In this document: positions 43,867-52,083 of the stretch, one piece after another
Layout of the letters: the number at the start of each line of letters is the position of its first letter
Position numbering within the stretch: the first letter of the stretch is position 1
Assembly: GCA_016763155.1 (NCBI GenBank)
Contig: JAESUH010000075.1
Span: forward strand, 1 to 52,083
Direction: 5' to 3'
Source of the DNA: Rhizobiaceae bacterium
GTDB taxonomy: Bacteria; Pseudomonadota; Alphaproteobacteria; Rhizobiales; Rhizobiaceae
DNA: 52,083 bases
Translations under genes and position numbers: made by a program
Notes under the pieces: generated by a model
Seen by the model: the letters and a program-made list of their open reading frames with translations, nothing else
The model's database searches: none
Told to the model about the DNA's origin: nothing

Positions 43867-45801
43867 CTAACCGCCGCTTTTCGGCGTGTACCAGATTGGT
43901 GATGACCAAGCGCGTTCTTGGTGTTTCATTGGCACATCGTCTGTCATTTTAATGCCAAACCGCAATTGGTCATAGGCTGTCCAGCGCGGTGTTGGAATTT
44001 CAATGACGCGAGCGTAATAAAACGCCTTTTGCTCGGGATTGAAATCAGGATCGCTCCAAACTCCAGACAATTCAGGATCACCGATCGTGTCCGTCCAACT
44101 GGCGTTAGCGATATTAACGGTATCACCGACTTTTGGCAGTTTTCCGTCTGCGTTTAGCTCACGCTTATCCGCATCTCCCCAAGCAATATTGTAGATTTTT
44201 TCGTGGGTTTTACCATCAGCATCCAACCAGCCCTTGATGATCTGGATACGATCCAGATTGCCGCTCAGCGGATCTTTCATTGCAGCGACCAGGAATGTTG
44301 GTGCTTTGCTGGCATCCTCTTGCGCAGTCAGATCACCGCCCATGGGAACACCTTTGGTGTAGCCAGCATCTGCCAGATAGCGACTTTTGGCATCTTCTGC
44401 CTGATAATCCCATCCGCCAAAGAAGCGAACGGTCATGCGTGAACCGGACGTTGCATATGTTTCTTTACGAAACATTGCATCCCAAAGGGCTTCACGGGTA
44501 TTGTCGGTTGCCCAAACAGCGGCATAGCCTGCACCTGTATAAATCCATGTATACCGGGTTTTACCAAAACCCTTTTTGGCAACATGTTTCCAACGTTTGG
44601 GTCTTGGCTCCTGAGAAACGTGTTTGCCGAAGAAATTATCTTCCTCAATTGAAGTCAGTGAGTTATGCACATCCGTTCCGCCGATATGGCCAAATTTAAA
44701 CGGGTTGGTTCCGAGTTTCTTTTCCCATGAAAGGCCCTGCATCAGGCCGCCACGCAAATACATATAGGGGCGCATTTCTGGTGATTCCGGCTCTCCCTGC
44801 ATCGTCAGATTACCATATTCCCAGCCTGCAATACCAAAATTGGCAAACTCATCATTGGGAGATAATGTAGGGTGCGTTTCACTGCTGCCCTTGGTTTGCA
44901 TAACCTCCTGCAATCTCTCCCAGCGCTGACGGCGTTTTACATATTCTGCATCCATCGGAGAACCATCAAACTTATGAGGTTCAAACATCCGGCCATTGGA
45001 TAGATTACCGTTATGGGGAATGGCCAGCACTTTGCCGCCGACATTCTTTTCGTAATTTTCCATCCATTCCCAAAGTTTTTCCGGGTCTTCGCTTATCCAG
45101 GAATTAAAGGGCATCATCTTATCGGCATTGCTTTTGCCACCGCGATACAAGACATTACGATGCAAATTGTTGCCACCGGGAACAGACGTCCATTCATAGC
45201 CAATCATCGCTGTGAATTTTCCGGGGTTGTTAAAATCTTCAGCCGTTTGTGTATAGGCCTCCCAGACTGATTTCATTACCGGGCCAGCAATTTTTGGGTC
45301 AGTAAGAGGTTTGGGCAAAGTGCCTGACGTCTGAGCAACGATAACTTCATTGACCGCATCAGTGGCTGCTTTGCCACCAGCTTTCATCGCTTCGCCCCAG
45401 CGTACCAGGGTTTCATCTGTCAAGAAAGAGGGGTTGCCATTATAGACTTCATTCATAACCCCCAGACCTTCGACGTGATCAGAGATAACGAGAAAATCCA
45501 TTGGCCGGGAGAGTTTGACCGGCACACCGGATGATGAGATCACTTCTTCGCCACGCGCCAAACGATAGGCTTGCTCGGGAACCAGGCGGTTGCCACCCAT
45601 AAATGCATCGCCAGAATTGGCGGTATGGTGGTGTGTGTCACCGAAATATACCCTTTGCGGATACTTCTTCTCGGCATAAGGGGAATATCTGATATCGCCC
45701 TTCTTCACCTGTGTTTCAGCAGCATTCATCATTGCCGTTGAAAAACCAATCATAAGCAGGCTTGTAGTTGCCAATATAGTGAGATTTTTCCCAAAATTCA
45801 T
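43867..45801 (-). CDS. DUF3604 protein, putative exported PHP-like metallo-hydrolase (paralogue 2)
   Basis: A 644-residue exported paralogue of the protein at 41072-42874. The signal peptide ends near NAAET (about residue 29). The same ligands recur: His57-x-His59 (GDTHHHT), Asp108-His109 (ISDHVEG), Glu203 (MIGYEW), His263-Asn264 (IPHNGN), Asp377-x-His379 (GGTDVHNS). It is about 45 residues longer, with an extra segment before Glu203 and another before the last motif, so the two likely differ in substrate. It is transcribed away from the Crp-type regulator (174-base divergent region). GGGAGAAAAAT precedes the ATG at 45801. Confidence 0.9.
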   Translation of the reverse strand: MNFGKNLTILATTSLLMIGFSTAMMNAAETQVKKGDIRYSPYAEKKYPQRVYFGDTHHHTANSGDAFMGGNRLVPEQAYRLARGEEVISSSGVPVKLSRPMDFLVISDHVEGLGVMNEVYNGNPSFLTDETLVRWGEAMKAGGKAATDAVNEVIVAQTSGTLPKPLTDPKIAGPVMKSVWEAYTQTAEDFNNPGKFTAMIGYEWTSVPGGNNLHRNVLYRGGKSNADKMMPFNSWISEDPEKLWEWMENYEKNVGGKVLAIPHNGNLSNGRMFEPHKFDGSPMDAEYVKRRQRWERLQEVMQTKGSSETHPTLSPNDEFANFGIAGWEYGNLTMQGEPESPEMRPYMYLRGGLMQGLSWEKKLGTNPFKFGHIGGTDVHNSLTSIEEDNFFGKHVSQEPRPKRWKHVAKKGFGKTRYTWIYTGAGYAAVWATDNTREALWDAMFRKETYATSGSRMTVRFFGGWDYQAEDAKSRYLADAGYTKGVPMGGDLTAQEDASKAPTFLVAAMKDPLSGNLDRIQIIKGWLDADGKTHEKIYNIAWGDADKRELNADGKLPKVGDTVNIANASWTDTIGDPELSGVWSDPDFNPEQKAFYYARVIEIPTPRWTAYDQLRFGIKMTDDVPMKHQERAWSSPIWYTPKSGG

Positions 45802-45975
45802 ATTTTTCTCCCAGATGCATAACAAGAATTATTTTCTATAACTCATGTCAAATTCAAATTATTAGAGCAAATACACTTGCTTTATCGGATCAACACTTGA
45901 CTTGAGCGAACAAGAATAGCAGAAATCCACCCCCAAGATTGATCAAAACTGAACAATTGGAGATCAATAATTATT

Positions 45976-46665
45976 ATGCAAAATATCAATGAAAAACAGG
46001 CAGTTGTTCAGGGGTGGCTGGGGCATACACCCGAAATATTTTCCAACAAGCTACTTGCACAAAGCACCCGCGTAGAAGCTGAAAAGGGACGGGTTATTTT
46101 TTCGGTTGGTGAAGAGGCCAACGGGCTATGGGGTATTGCCAAAGGCCAAGCACATTTCAACATCGCAACTCATGAAAGCGGGCCACGATTTGCTCATATC
46201 ATCGGCCCCGGCTCATGGTTTGGCGACCATGAATTGCTGACAGGGTCCACGCGCATTCTCGAAGTTAAGACCAGCAGCGATTGTGTTCTGTTTCATGTCC
46301 CTGAGCGAAAATTTCTCTCATTAGCCGCAGAATACCAACTAACCTGGCGCTGGCTTGGATTGCTGGCAACACAACACACATTTCTTGCATTGGGTTCAGC
46401 CGATGATTTGATGATTGGGAATTCAGAGGTGCGTCTAGCCGCATTGTTGCTGCGACTTTCCGGCCGACGCGGTGCTCCCGAAAAAACCATTCCACTTGAT
46501 GAACTTGAAGTTACGCAGCAAAACATCAGTGAAGCTCTTAACCTTTCGCGCACGGCAACCGGTCAAAAATTACGACGTTTCAGGGAAGATAATATTATCG
46601 GGTTTTCCTACAACAAACTCCAAATACTAGATCCGCAAGCACTCGAAGCGCGCCTCGCCGAATAG
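45976..46665 (+). CDS. Crp/Fnr-family transcriptional regulator
   Basis: A 229-residue regulator. A cyclic-nucleotide-binding-like beta roll (about residues 25-130; KGRVIFSVGEEANGLWGI, GPGSWFGDHELLTGSTR) is followed by a Crp-type winged helix (LDELEVTQQNISEALNLSRTATGQKLRRF in parts). It has no N-terminal Cys cluster, so an Fnr-like Fe-S sensor is unlikely. The phosphate-binding cassette is divergent from cAMP-binding Crp. It is divergent from DUF3604 paralogue 2 and convergent with a second beta-barrel gene, so it is the best candidate regulator of this block. Confidence 0.9.
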   Translation: MQNINEKQAVVQGWLGHTPEIFSNKLLAQSTRVEAEKGRVIFSVGEEANGLWGIAKGQAHFNIATHESGPRFAHIIGPGSWFGDHELLTGSTRILEVKTSSDCVLFHVPERKFLSLAAEYQLTWRWLGLLATQHTFLALGSADDLMIGNSEVRLAALLLRLSGRRGAPEKTIPLDELEVTQQNISEALNLSRTATGQKLRRFREDNIIGFSYNKLQILDPQALEARLAE

Positions 46666-46811
46666 GCTCTAAAGACAGATTACTACGCCACTCACAAAAA
46701 GGTGATCGAAGCATTTCTCGTTGATCTGACTTTTCCAGGAAAAATGACTACGGATCATCGCCTTGGTTTTACAAGAAAATTTGGCAATTGCTGATTGCCG
46801 CTAAACTCCAA

Positions 46812-47777
46812 TCAGAACTTCACCACGCCCTTGAAGAAAACCGTATCGCCCTGGAGGCGATTCTGTGTGCTGGTTTCGTGCAACCATTTAAGTTCGGCAA
46901 GAGCGTCCAATCCGCCGATTTTTGAAACATACGAGAGCACAGGCCCAAATCCAACAGTATTTGCCCTAAATCCTCCGAAAGTGGCACCAGTGCCGCTGTC
47001 ATCCGTGATTTGCTGGTAATAATATCCACTGACACCAATTCCGGCCAATCCACCCATTAATGGAAAATGTTGAGCGAGCGTTCCATCCAGGTGAAACTGT
47101 GTTCCGGATCTGTAATTGGTCGCAGGGTTTTCAAAATTGAAATCAATGCCTGCGAAAAGAGACGCTTCAAACCCGTTTTTTCCTAAATACATGACCGCAG
47201 CTGTCGGCTCGATGGTCCAGAAATTTTTGCCGGTATTGGCCAGACGACCAAGTTCGTAACTACCAGTTGGAGCATAGGCAGCAACCCGGAAATTAAAGTT
47301 CAATTCTTGGTTCACATTGTAGTTTAGCATTAGCGGCATCAATACAATATCGCCGAGCCCTTTGGTGGTATCTGACACCGCAACTAACCTTCCTCCGCGA
47401 GTAACTGCGTCAGCAGACACTGTCGTATCAACGAAGGGGATGGTTGCACTCATTGCGTAGCTCCACCTCTCTCCAAAGTCGACTGGAGGCCGCCACAACA
47501 TTGTCAAACCCAGTGCTGTTGAATTCGCCTTAACGCCTGCAGCAGTTATTCCAGCAATTGGTAGCGGTTTTCCACGCTCAAAAGACCCTTGGTAATTAAT
47601 GACATTGAGCCGAACAATGAATGTTTCATCCGTGGGAACACCATCTATAAAAGAAGACATTGCACCCGGCAAATAGTGCCCAGACCCGCCCTCTTCGGCC
47701 ACACCTTCAAAGACCAACGTACTGAATATCGAAGCACTAGCAATGACAGCCAAAGTCAATTTTTTGCAAAAACTCAT
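46812..47777 (-). CDS. Putative outer-membrane beta-barrel, SphA/MetA-type (PF13557)
   Basis: A 321-residue exported protein. The signal peptide ends near EGVAEE (about residue 25). A GGSGHYLPGAMSSFIDGVP segment directly follows, which is typical of 'phenol degradation MetA/SphA' barrels. Later strands include LGDIVLMPLMLNYNV, APTGSYELGRLANTGKNFW and a C-terminal strand ending VVKF, with the terminal Phe of outer-membrane barrels. The start at 47777 has a perfect AGGAGG upstream; an earlier in-frame start at 47810 is not needed. Likely role: uptake of a hydrophobic solute across the outer membrane. Confidence 0.85.
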   Translation of the reverse strand: MSFCKKLTLAVIASASIFSTLVFEGVAEEGGSGHYLPGAMSSFIDGVPTDETFIVRLNVINYQGSFERGKPLPIAGITAAGVKANSTALGLTMLWRPPVDFGERWSYAMSATIPFVDTTVSADAVTRGGRLVAVSDTTKGLGDIVLMPLMLNYNVNQELNFNFRVAAYAPTGSYELGRLANTGKNFWTIEPTAAVMYLGKNGFEASLFAGIDFNFENPATNYRSGTQFHLDGTLAQHFPLMGGLAGIGVSGYYYQQITDDSGTGATFGGFRANTVGFGPVLSYVSKIGGLDALAELKWLHETSTQNRLQGDTVFFKGVVKF

Positions 47778-48110
47778 CTCATCCTCCTGATCCAGGCAAC
47801 AATAATTCAATGGGACGAAAAGCCTGATCGTTGGTCGGCATTTTAAATTTACTCTTTAATTAGTTGTACTTATACATCTGCAAGCAAGTCAAATCAGAAA
47901 TATTGCGATGCAGTCAAACCAAAAACCCAAGAATAGTTTGCCTAGCAAAATTCCTAATCGCAGAATGGTAAATATTGAACATTTTACAAAAAAAAGCAGT
48001 CGAAATGGTGCCAGTATCAAAACCTTCGCTAAACCTTGGGCAGCTTGTAGCAATCTCCCTGCCTCGTTTTTGGGCAGCCGATGTTATATGTTTTGGCAAT
48101 TATTAAGCGT
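47778..48110. other. Intergenic region between beta-barrel and hydrolase genes
   Basis: 333 bases without a supported gene. It should hold the promoter of the beta-barrel gene at 46812-47777. A plus-strand frame at 47908-48243 runs antisense into the hydrolase gene and has no coding features. Confidence 0.5.
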
Positions 48111-48866
48111 TCAATTCACGAGGAATTCCCGAATAACATCCATGAATCGAGGCTCTCGGAGGTTGAGGGTATGGCCGCCTTCATCAAACACGATCACTTT
48201 GTTTCCCAACTTCCCTGAGTATTTTTCAAGGGCCCGTTTGTAGTTGAGAACCTCATCATCACGAGACAGCAGAACAAGCCTGGAGGTGCTTTCATCGACC
48301 GGGATTTCAATACCACGATAGTGCTCTAAATCCTCCGCAGTCACGATCAGTTCAGTTTGGCGCCTTTCTACGTAATGGCGACCGATGAATTGCTGTAATT
48401 GGGTGACCGGGTCCACCACAGGATTAACGACTAAGATTTTTTTGATGTTGTATTTATACGCAAAATGATTTGCCCAAAAACCGCCAAGGGAAGTGCCAGC
48501 GGAGATGATTTTTCTCCCCTTCAAGGCCTTGTCCCATAACAGTGCAAATGCTTCCTCATTGGCTTTGATATCAAAATAATCATAATTGAAACCAACCACT
48601 GAAAAACGATCATGAAAAGCTTTGTGAAGCCGTTTATACGCACCATTCGGCATGGCCGATTTAAAGCCATGAAAGATGATAATTACCTCGTCTTTAAGGC
48701 CACCCTCATCGGCGTTGTATAGGGTAAATTTACGATATTTGACTGCATCTGCAGCCACAGCGTTCTGATTCATCATTGCCCCGATAATGCTCGTTGCGAC
48801 TAACACGTATATTGCAAGAAATGAGACAGATTTCCAATTTCCATTGCTTTTTTCAACTTCAACCAT
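48111..48866 (-). CDS. Membrane-anchored or exported alpha/beta hydrolase
   Basis: A 251-residue alpha/beta hydrolase. An N-terminal hydrophobic segment (about residues 13-35, ending AVAA) may be a signal or an anchor. The oxyanion region is IIIFHGFKSAMPNG and the nucleophile Ser is in SAGTSLGGFW. The acid is probably in the LLSRDDEVL segment and the His in DEGGHTLNL. It resembles small YqiA/YcfP-like esterases. The ATG at 48866 has GGGGAG upstream and overlaps the end of the acyltransferase gene by eight bases, so the two enzymes are made together. The pair could add and remove an acyl group on an envelope glycan (inference). Confidence 0.8.
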   Translation of the reverse strand: MVEVEKSNGNWKSVSFLAIYVLVATSIIGAMMNQNAVAADAVKYRKFTLYNADEGGLKDEVIIIFHGFKSAMPNGAYKRLHKAFHDRFSVVGFNYDYFDIKANEEAFALLWDKALKGRKIISAGTSLGGFWANHFAYKYNIKKILVVNPVVDPVTQLQQFIGRHYVERRQTELIVTAEDLEHYRGIEIPVDESTSRLVLLSRDDEVLNYKRALEKYSGKLGNKVIVFDEGGHTLNLREPRFMDVIREFLVN

Positions 48867-50103
48867 TGTCTGATACTCCCCATTTTTGATGCACGATATA
48901 TGCAAGCGAGCCCGCAAAAAACAACGGTGCCAACATTAGAATTGGAGGCCCTATTATGACACACCAAATGATCAAAACCACAATGGACCACGGAGGAGAT
49001 ATCAAACGACCAACTGCCAGGATCACCGAAAAGGGAATGAGATAGCACATGAACCAGAACGGATCATTGGAGAAGGCTCGTACGCCACCAAGGTCGGCCT
49101 GAGTTCCGAACAGGTCGAAGAGCCAAGACTCATTGAAATACAACATGCTGCTTGCAAATATGGTCCCAATTTCTCCAATCGAATAAGGGCGTCTGGCATT
49201 TTCACTGATATAATAGTCGGTAAATTGATACGCAGCCGCATCGGCGCGATATCCAATATTATCGAGGATCAGGGTGATAACCAGCATCGGAAGAAGGATG
49301 TAATACATTGCGAATGCACGCTTCACGATCACACCGACCGCTCCGGACCGGCTCCGGTCAATGGACATCATCAGGAAATAACCTGACATCATAAAGAATG
49401 TCGGCACAGCAAAACGCGGAGCAGCGCCATCAAATCCTGGAATGTGAATGGTGGTAAAATTTGAGAAACTATAGTGGCCGAGCACCACGCACATGGTTGC
49501 AACGAGTTTTACCAAGGTCAAAAATTCGCTGTGTGAGCGCGTGATCGAAATTGGATGACTAGGTTTGTTAAAGTCCTGCGGTCTGGGAAAGCGGCCATCA
49601 AGTTTGGTGATCAACCGTTTTTGCCAGCCATCAAAATACGGCTTGAGATTGAAGCATAGGCGACCCAGAGCTGTTGCAAATAATAGCGTGGCGACCAGCA
49701 AGAACATCTGGTCAAACAGGCTATTGCGATCATAGTCGGTGATAGCAACGATGAAATACAATATTGGAAAATGAAACAGGAAAATTGCCGTAGAGTAGCG
49801 ATTTAGCCACTGCAATTTGGGGCCAAAGATTGATAGATGGTTTTGTGAAATGAACAAATACCGGGATAAAACCAACAGGCTAAACAAAAAGACAATGTGC
49901 CCATATTGCAGCAAATACCGTTTGCTCATTCCCAGATATTGGCGAACTGAATATGGGGCAAATGTTTTTGACCACGCATACAATTCCTGGCCTGCACCGG
50001 TATAGGCATATATCGAATAGAGGCCGAGTATTATAACACTTAAAATTGCAGCTAATTGTGGAGATGGTGCCGATAAACTACGGGGATGTTTCTGGTAATG
50101 CAT
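48859..50103 (-). CDS. Acyltransferase-3-like membrane protein with apparent permuted order
   Basis: A 414-residue membrane protein with about ten to twelve helices. The acyltransferase-3 start motif (VKLVATMCVVLGHYSF, His210, then FFMMSGYFLMM) is normally at the N-terminus but here lies at mid-protein. The usual penultimate-helix motif (NRYSTAIFLFHFPIL, residues 101-115) lies before it. The protein ends at LAPLFFAGSLAYIVHQ, without the last helix pair. This looks like a circular permutation or a fusion of two partial domains. An in-frame stop four codons upstream of the ATG shows the gene is not simply truncated by a missed start. It is co-transcribed with the hydrolase. Confidence 0.8.
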   Translation of the reverse strand: MHYQKHPRSLSAPSPQLAAILSVIILGLYSIYAYTGAGQELYAWSKTFAPYSVRQYLGMSKRYLLQYGHIVFLFSLLVLSRYLFISQNHLSIFGPKLQWLNRYSTAIFLFHFPILYFIVAITDYDRNSLFDQMFLLVATLLFATALGRLCFNLKPYFDGWQKRLITKLDGRFPRPQDFNKPSHPISITRSHSEFLTLVKLVATMCVVLGHYSFSNFTTIHIPGFDGAAPRFAVPTFFMMSGYFLMMSIDRSRSGAVGVIVKRAFAMYYILLPMLVITLILDNIGYRADAAAYQFTDYYISENARRPYSIGEIGTIFASSMLYFNESWLFDLFGTQADLGGVRAFSNDPFWFMCYLIPFSVILAVGRLISPPWSIVVLIIWCVIIGPPILMLAPLFFAGSLAYIVHQKWGVSDNG

Positions 50104-50315
50104 TCTGTTTGCTTACAATTTTAAGTTTTTTAGGTCTGCTGATAGTTGAGCATAGAAACTCTTAATTGTAAAAACCAAGGTATATGCGTTGGTCCAGATC
50201 CGTTTGAACACCACCTCAATGATCGAATATTGGTATTTACCTAGGATCACTTTCATTGACAAACAACATTGCAACGCCATAATCCGACACGACTAATACT
50301 GTAGGAGTTCTTGTT

Positions 50316-51923
50316 TTGTCAAAACCTTCGAGCACTAAAAATACAGAATTATCAAAGGTATACCTGGTCGGTGGTGGCATTTCTTCCCTGGCTAGCGCCA
50401 AATTTCTAATCGATGATACGGGCGTGAGCGGCGACAACATTCACATATTGGAACAAGACGATATTCTCGGCGGAGCCATGGATGGATCAGGCGAACCAGA
50501 TGATGGGTTTGTTGTGCGCGGTGGCAGAATGCATGAAGCGCACTACACCTGTTATTGGGATTTGCTCTCTGATATCCCATCCTATGATGACCCAAATATT
50601 TCGGTGCGTGACGAGTCTTTCGAATTCAATTCAAGGTTTGTTTCCAATGCTCAGGCAAGATTGCTGCGCGATGGAAAAAAGCTGGACGTCTCGTCCTTCG
50701 GACTGTCGCTGGGGGATCAGGCAAACCTGTTGAAACTGACATTTGTCTCTGAACATTCCCTCGGCAATAAACGGATTGAAGACTGGTTCAATCAATCGTT
50801 TTTTGAGACAAATTTTTGGTACATCTGGACCTCTATGTTTGCGTTCCAAAAATGGAGCAGCGTTGCAGAAATGCGGCGTTATATGAAACGCTTTATCCAC
50901 CTTGTTGAAGGGCTGCCAAGGTTGGGTGGTGTCATGCGTACCAAATATAATCAGTATCATTCGGTTATCCTGCCGCTCAAAAACTACCTGAAAGAACGCG
51001 GCGTAAATTTCGACATGAATACGCAAGTTGTTGATATCGATTTCAATCTATCCGCAAACAAGAAAACGGCTACCGTTCTCCACATCATCGACAAGTCAGG
51101 CAGCGGAAATGAAATAGCGATTGGCACAGATGACTATGTATTTATGACCAATGGTTCCATCACCGAAAGCACCGATAATGGCGCGTGGGACAGGCCAGCA
51201 ATATTGAAGGATAAATCATCCTCGGGCGCTTGGAAACTCTGGGAAAAGATCGCGAAGAAGGATAATGCCTTTGGCAATCCGGGCGTATTTTGCGACGCGA
51301 TCGAATTGCAGGAATGGTATTCTTTCACCGGAACCTTCAAGGACACCACCTTCCATGACTACATGGAAAATTTCTCAGGCAATGTAGACGGCACGGGCGG
51401 GCTTGTAACTCTAACGGATTCCAACTGGCTAATGTCGATGGTGATTGCTCGACAACCGCATTTTCCCAATCAACCAGATGACGTAAAAATCATGTGGGGT
51501 TACGGTTTATATCCGAACCGGAAGGGCAATTTTATTGACAAGAAAATGGCTGATTGCACAGGCGAGGAAATGCTTCAGGAACTCTGGTATCACCTAAAAA
51601 TTCAGGACCTGATGCAACCGGTGATGGATGCGGGCAAGATCAATTGTATTCCCGTTGCAATGCCGTTTATTGATAGTCTGTTCATGCCACGCTCCTTGGG
51701 AGATCGGCCAAATGTTATTCCAGACGGCTCAACCAATTTTGCCTTTCTGGGGCAATTTGCAGAAGTGCCGACGGATTGCGTGTTCACGGTTGAATACTCT
51801 GTGCGCACTGCGCAAACGGCGGTCTATGGCCTGTTCGACACGAGCAAAGAAGTGATGCCGGTATATGATTCAATTCACATGCCGGAAGTCCTCATTAAAG
51901 CGGTGCGTGCCATTAGCAGCTAG
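50316..51923 (+). CDS. ohyA: Oleate hydratase (FAD-dependent fatty-acid double-bond hydratase)
   Basis: A 535-residue oleate hydratase (myosin-cross-reactive antigen family) of normal length. The FAD-binding motif is VYLVGGGISSLASAKFL with EQDDILGGAMDGSG. Glu74 in GGRMHEAHYTCYW and a Tyr in TKYNQYHSV (about 209-217) fit the known catalytic Glu and Tyr. It adds water to the cis-9 double bond of oleic and related acids in the cytoplasm, giving 10-hydroxy fatty acids. No in-frame ATG is near; the start is TTG at 50316, with TAGGAG eight bases upstream. It is transcribed alone, divergent from the acyltransferase/hydrolase pair. Confidence 0.93.
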   Translation: MSKPSSTKNTELSKVYLVGGGISSLASAKFLIDDTGVSGDNIHILEQDDILGGAMDGSGEPDDGFVVRGGRMHEAHYTCYWDLLSDIPSYDDPNISVRDESFEFNSRFVSNAQARLLRDGKKLDVSSFGLSLGDQANLLKLTFVSEHSLGNKRIEDWFNQSFFETNFWYIWTSMFAFQKWSSVAEMRRYMKRFIHLVEGLPRLGGVMRTKYNQYHSVILPLKNYLKERGVNFDMNTQVVDIDFNLSANKKTATVLHIIDKSGSGNEIAIGTDDYVFMTNGSITESTDNGAWDRPAILKDKSSSGAWKLWEKIAKKDNAFGNPGVFCDAIELQEWYSFTGTFKDTTFHDYMENFSGNVDGTGGLVTLTDSNWLMSMVIARQPHFPNQPDDVKIMWGYGLYPNRKGNFIDKKMADCTGEEMLQELWYHLKIQDLMQPVMDAGKINCIPVAMPFIDSLFMPRSLGDRPNVIPDGSTNFAFLGQFAEVPTDCVFTVEYSVRTAQTAVYGLFDTSKEVMPVYDSIHMPEVLIKAVRAISS

Positions 51924-52083
51924 GCGATAATGGATGGAAGTCGGTTAGGCCTGAATGAGAATTATTGTTGCCTTTGCTACAATGGGCATTTGGCGATCTC
52001 TTGCATTATTCGATTTTCTCGAAATCACCCGGTCGCCAGGTTTTGTCGAAAAATGCTTGTTTCGGACTATAGAGCCGCAACAA

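Noticed and set aside
45802-45975. Fnr/Crp-like half-sites (TTGATCAA, TTGAC) in the divergent region of the Crp-type gene.
   Set aside because: No pair of half-sites has the right spacing and symmetry, so autoregulation by a known box cannot be claimed.
47908-48243. A 111-codon plus-strand frame between the beta-barrel and hydrolase genes.
   Set aside because: Its second half is antisense to the hydrolase C-terminus. The translation is low in structure and shows no motif.

Overview
The window looks like a piece of an alphaproteobacterial chromosome, probably from a marine or other aquatic heterotroph. The evidence is a TRAP dicarboxylate-type transporter, a PhnCDE-type ABC transporter, Lrp and FCD-GntR regulators, an O-antigen/EPS locus of rhizobial flavour, HupE/UreJ and AsmA proteins, and moderate GC. 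This placement is an inference from gene content. No rRNA, tRNA, CRISPR array, IS element or phage gene was seen.

Layout. 1-3143: the end of an ebo-type cluster (EboE, cut by the window edge; the UbiA-like EboC; and a convergent phosphodiesterase of the type found in ebo clusters). 3350-10428: a sugar-acid catabolic island, with a GntR regulator and DctPQM TRAP importer on the minus strand, divergent from an SMP-30 lactonase, an IlvD/Edd dehydratase and an RraA-type aldolase. 10451-14083: a 2-oxoacid:ferredoxin oxidoreductase module in decay. korB is intact, but korA and its FAD/Fe-S partner carry several single-base losses and one large internal deletion each. 14476-24899: an eight-gene exopolysaccharide operon on the minus strand (GumC-like chain-length protein, WcaJ/GumD-type priming transferase, Tat-exported GH5 glycanase, Wzx flippase, Wzy/ligase, WecG-type transferase, a PP-loop ATPase of unknown role, pyruvyl transferase). 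25372-29767: a phnDCEE-type transporter with a HAD IIA phosphatase. 30007-32002: a class V aminotransferase divergent from an Lrp/AsnC regulator. 32078-38962: MscS channel, small periplasmic protein, AsmA-like protein, AraC regulator and a small orphan. 39000-47777: HupE/UreJ, an anchored PpiC-type isomerase, two DUF3604 proteins, two putative outer-membrane beta-barrels and a Crp-type regulator. 48111-51923: an alpha/beta hydrolase with an apparently permuted acyltransferase, then an oleate hydratase.

How the parts work together. The TRAP island should import a sugar acid or related carboxylate and convert it by lactonase, dehydratase and a class II aldolase to central metabolites. A near-palindrome between the divergent arms is the likely GntR operator. 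The EPS operon has every step of a Wzx/Wzy pathway except an outer-membrane exporter, a tyrosine kinase domain and most glycosyltransferases, which must be elsewhere. The most novel-looking block is 39000-47777. Its two exported DUF3604 paralogues carry a full set of PHP-like metal ligands (HxH, DH, GxE, HN, TDxH) and sit with beta-barrels, a periplasmic foldase and a HupE-type membrane protein. This suggests an undescribed envelope-located metallo-hydrolase system.
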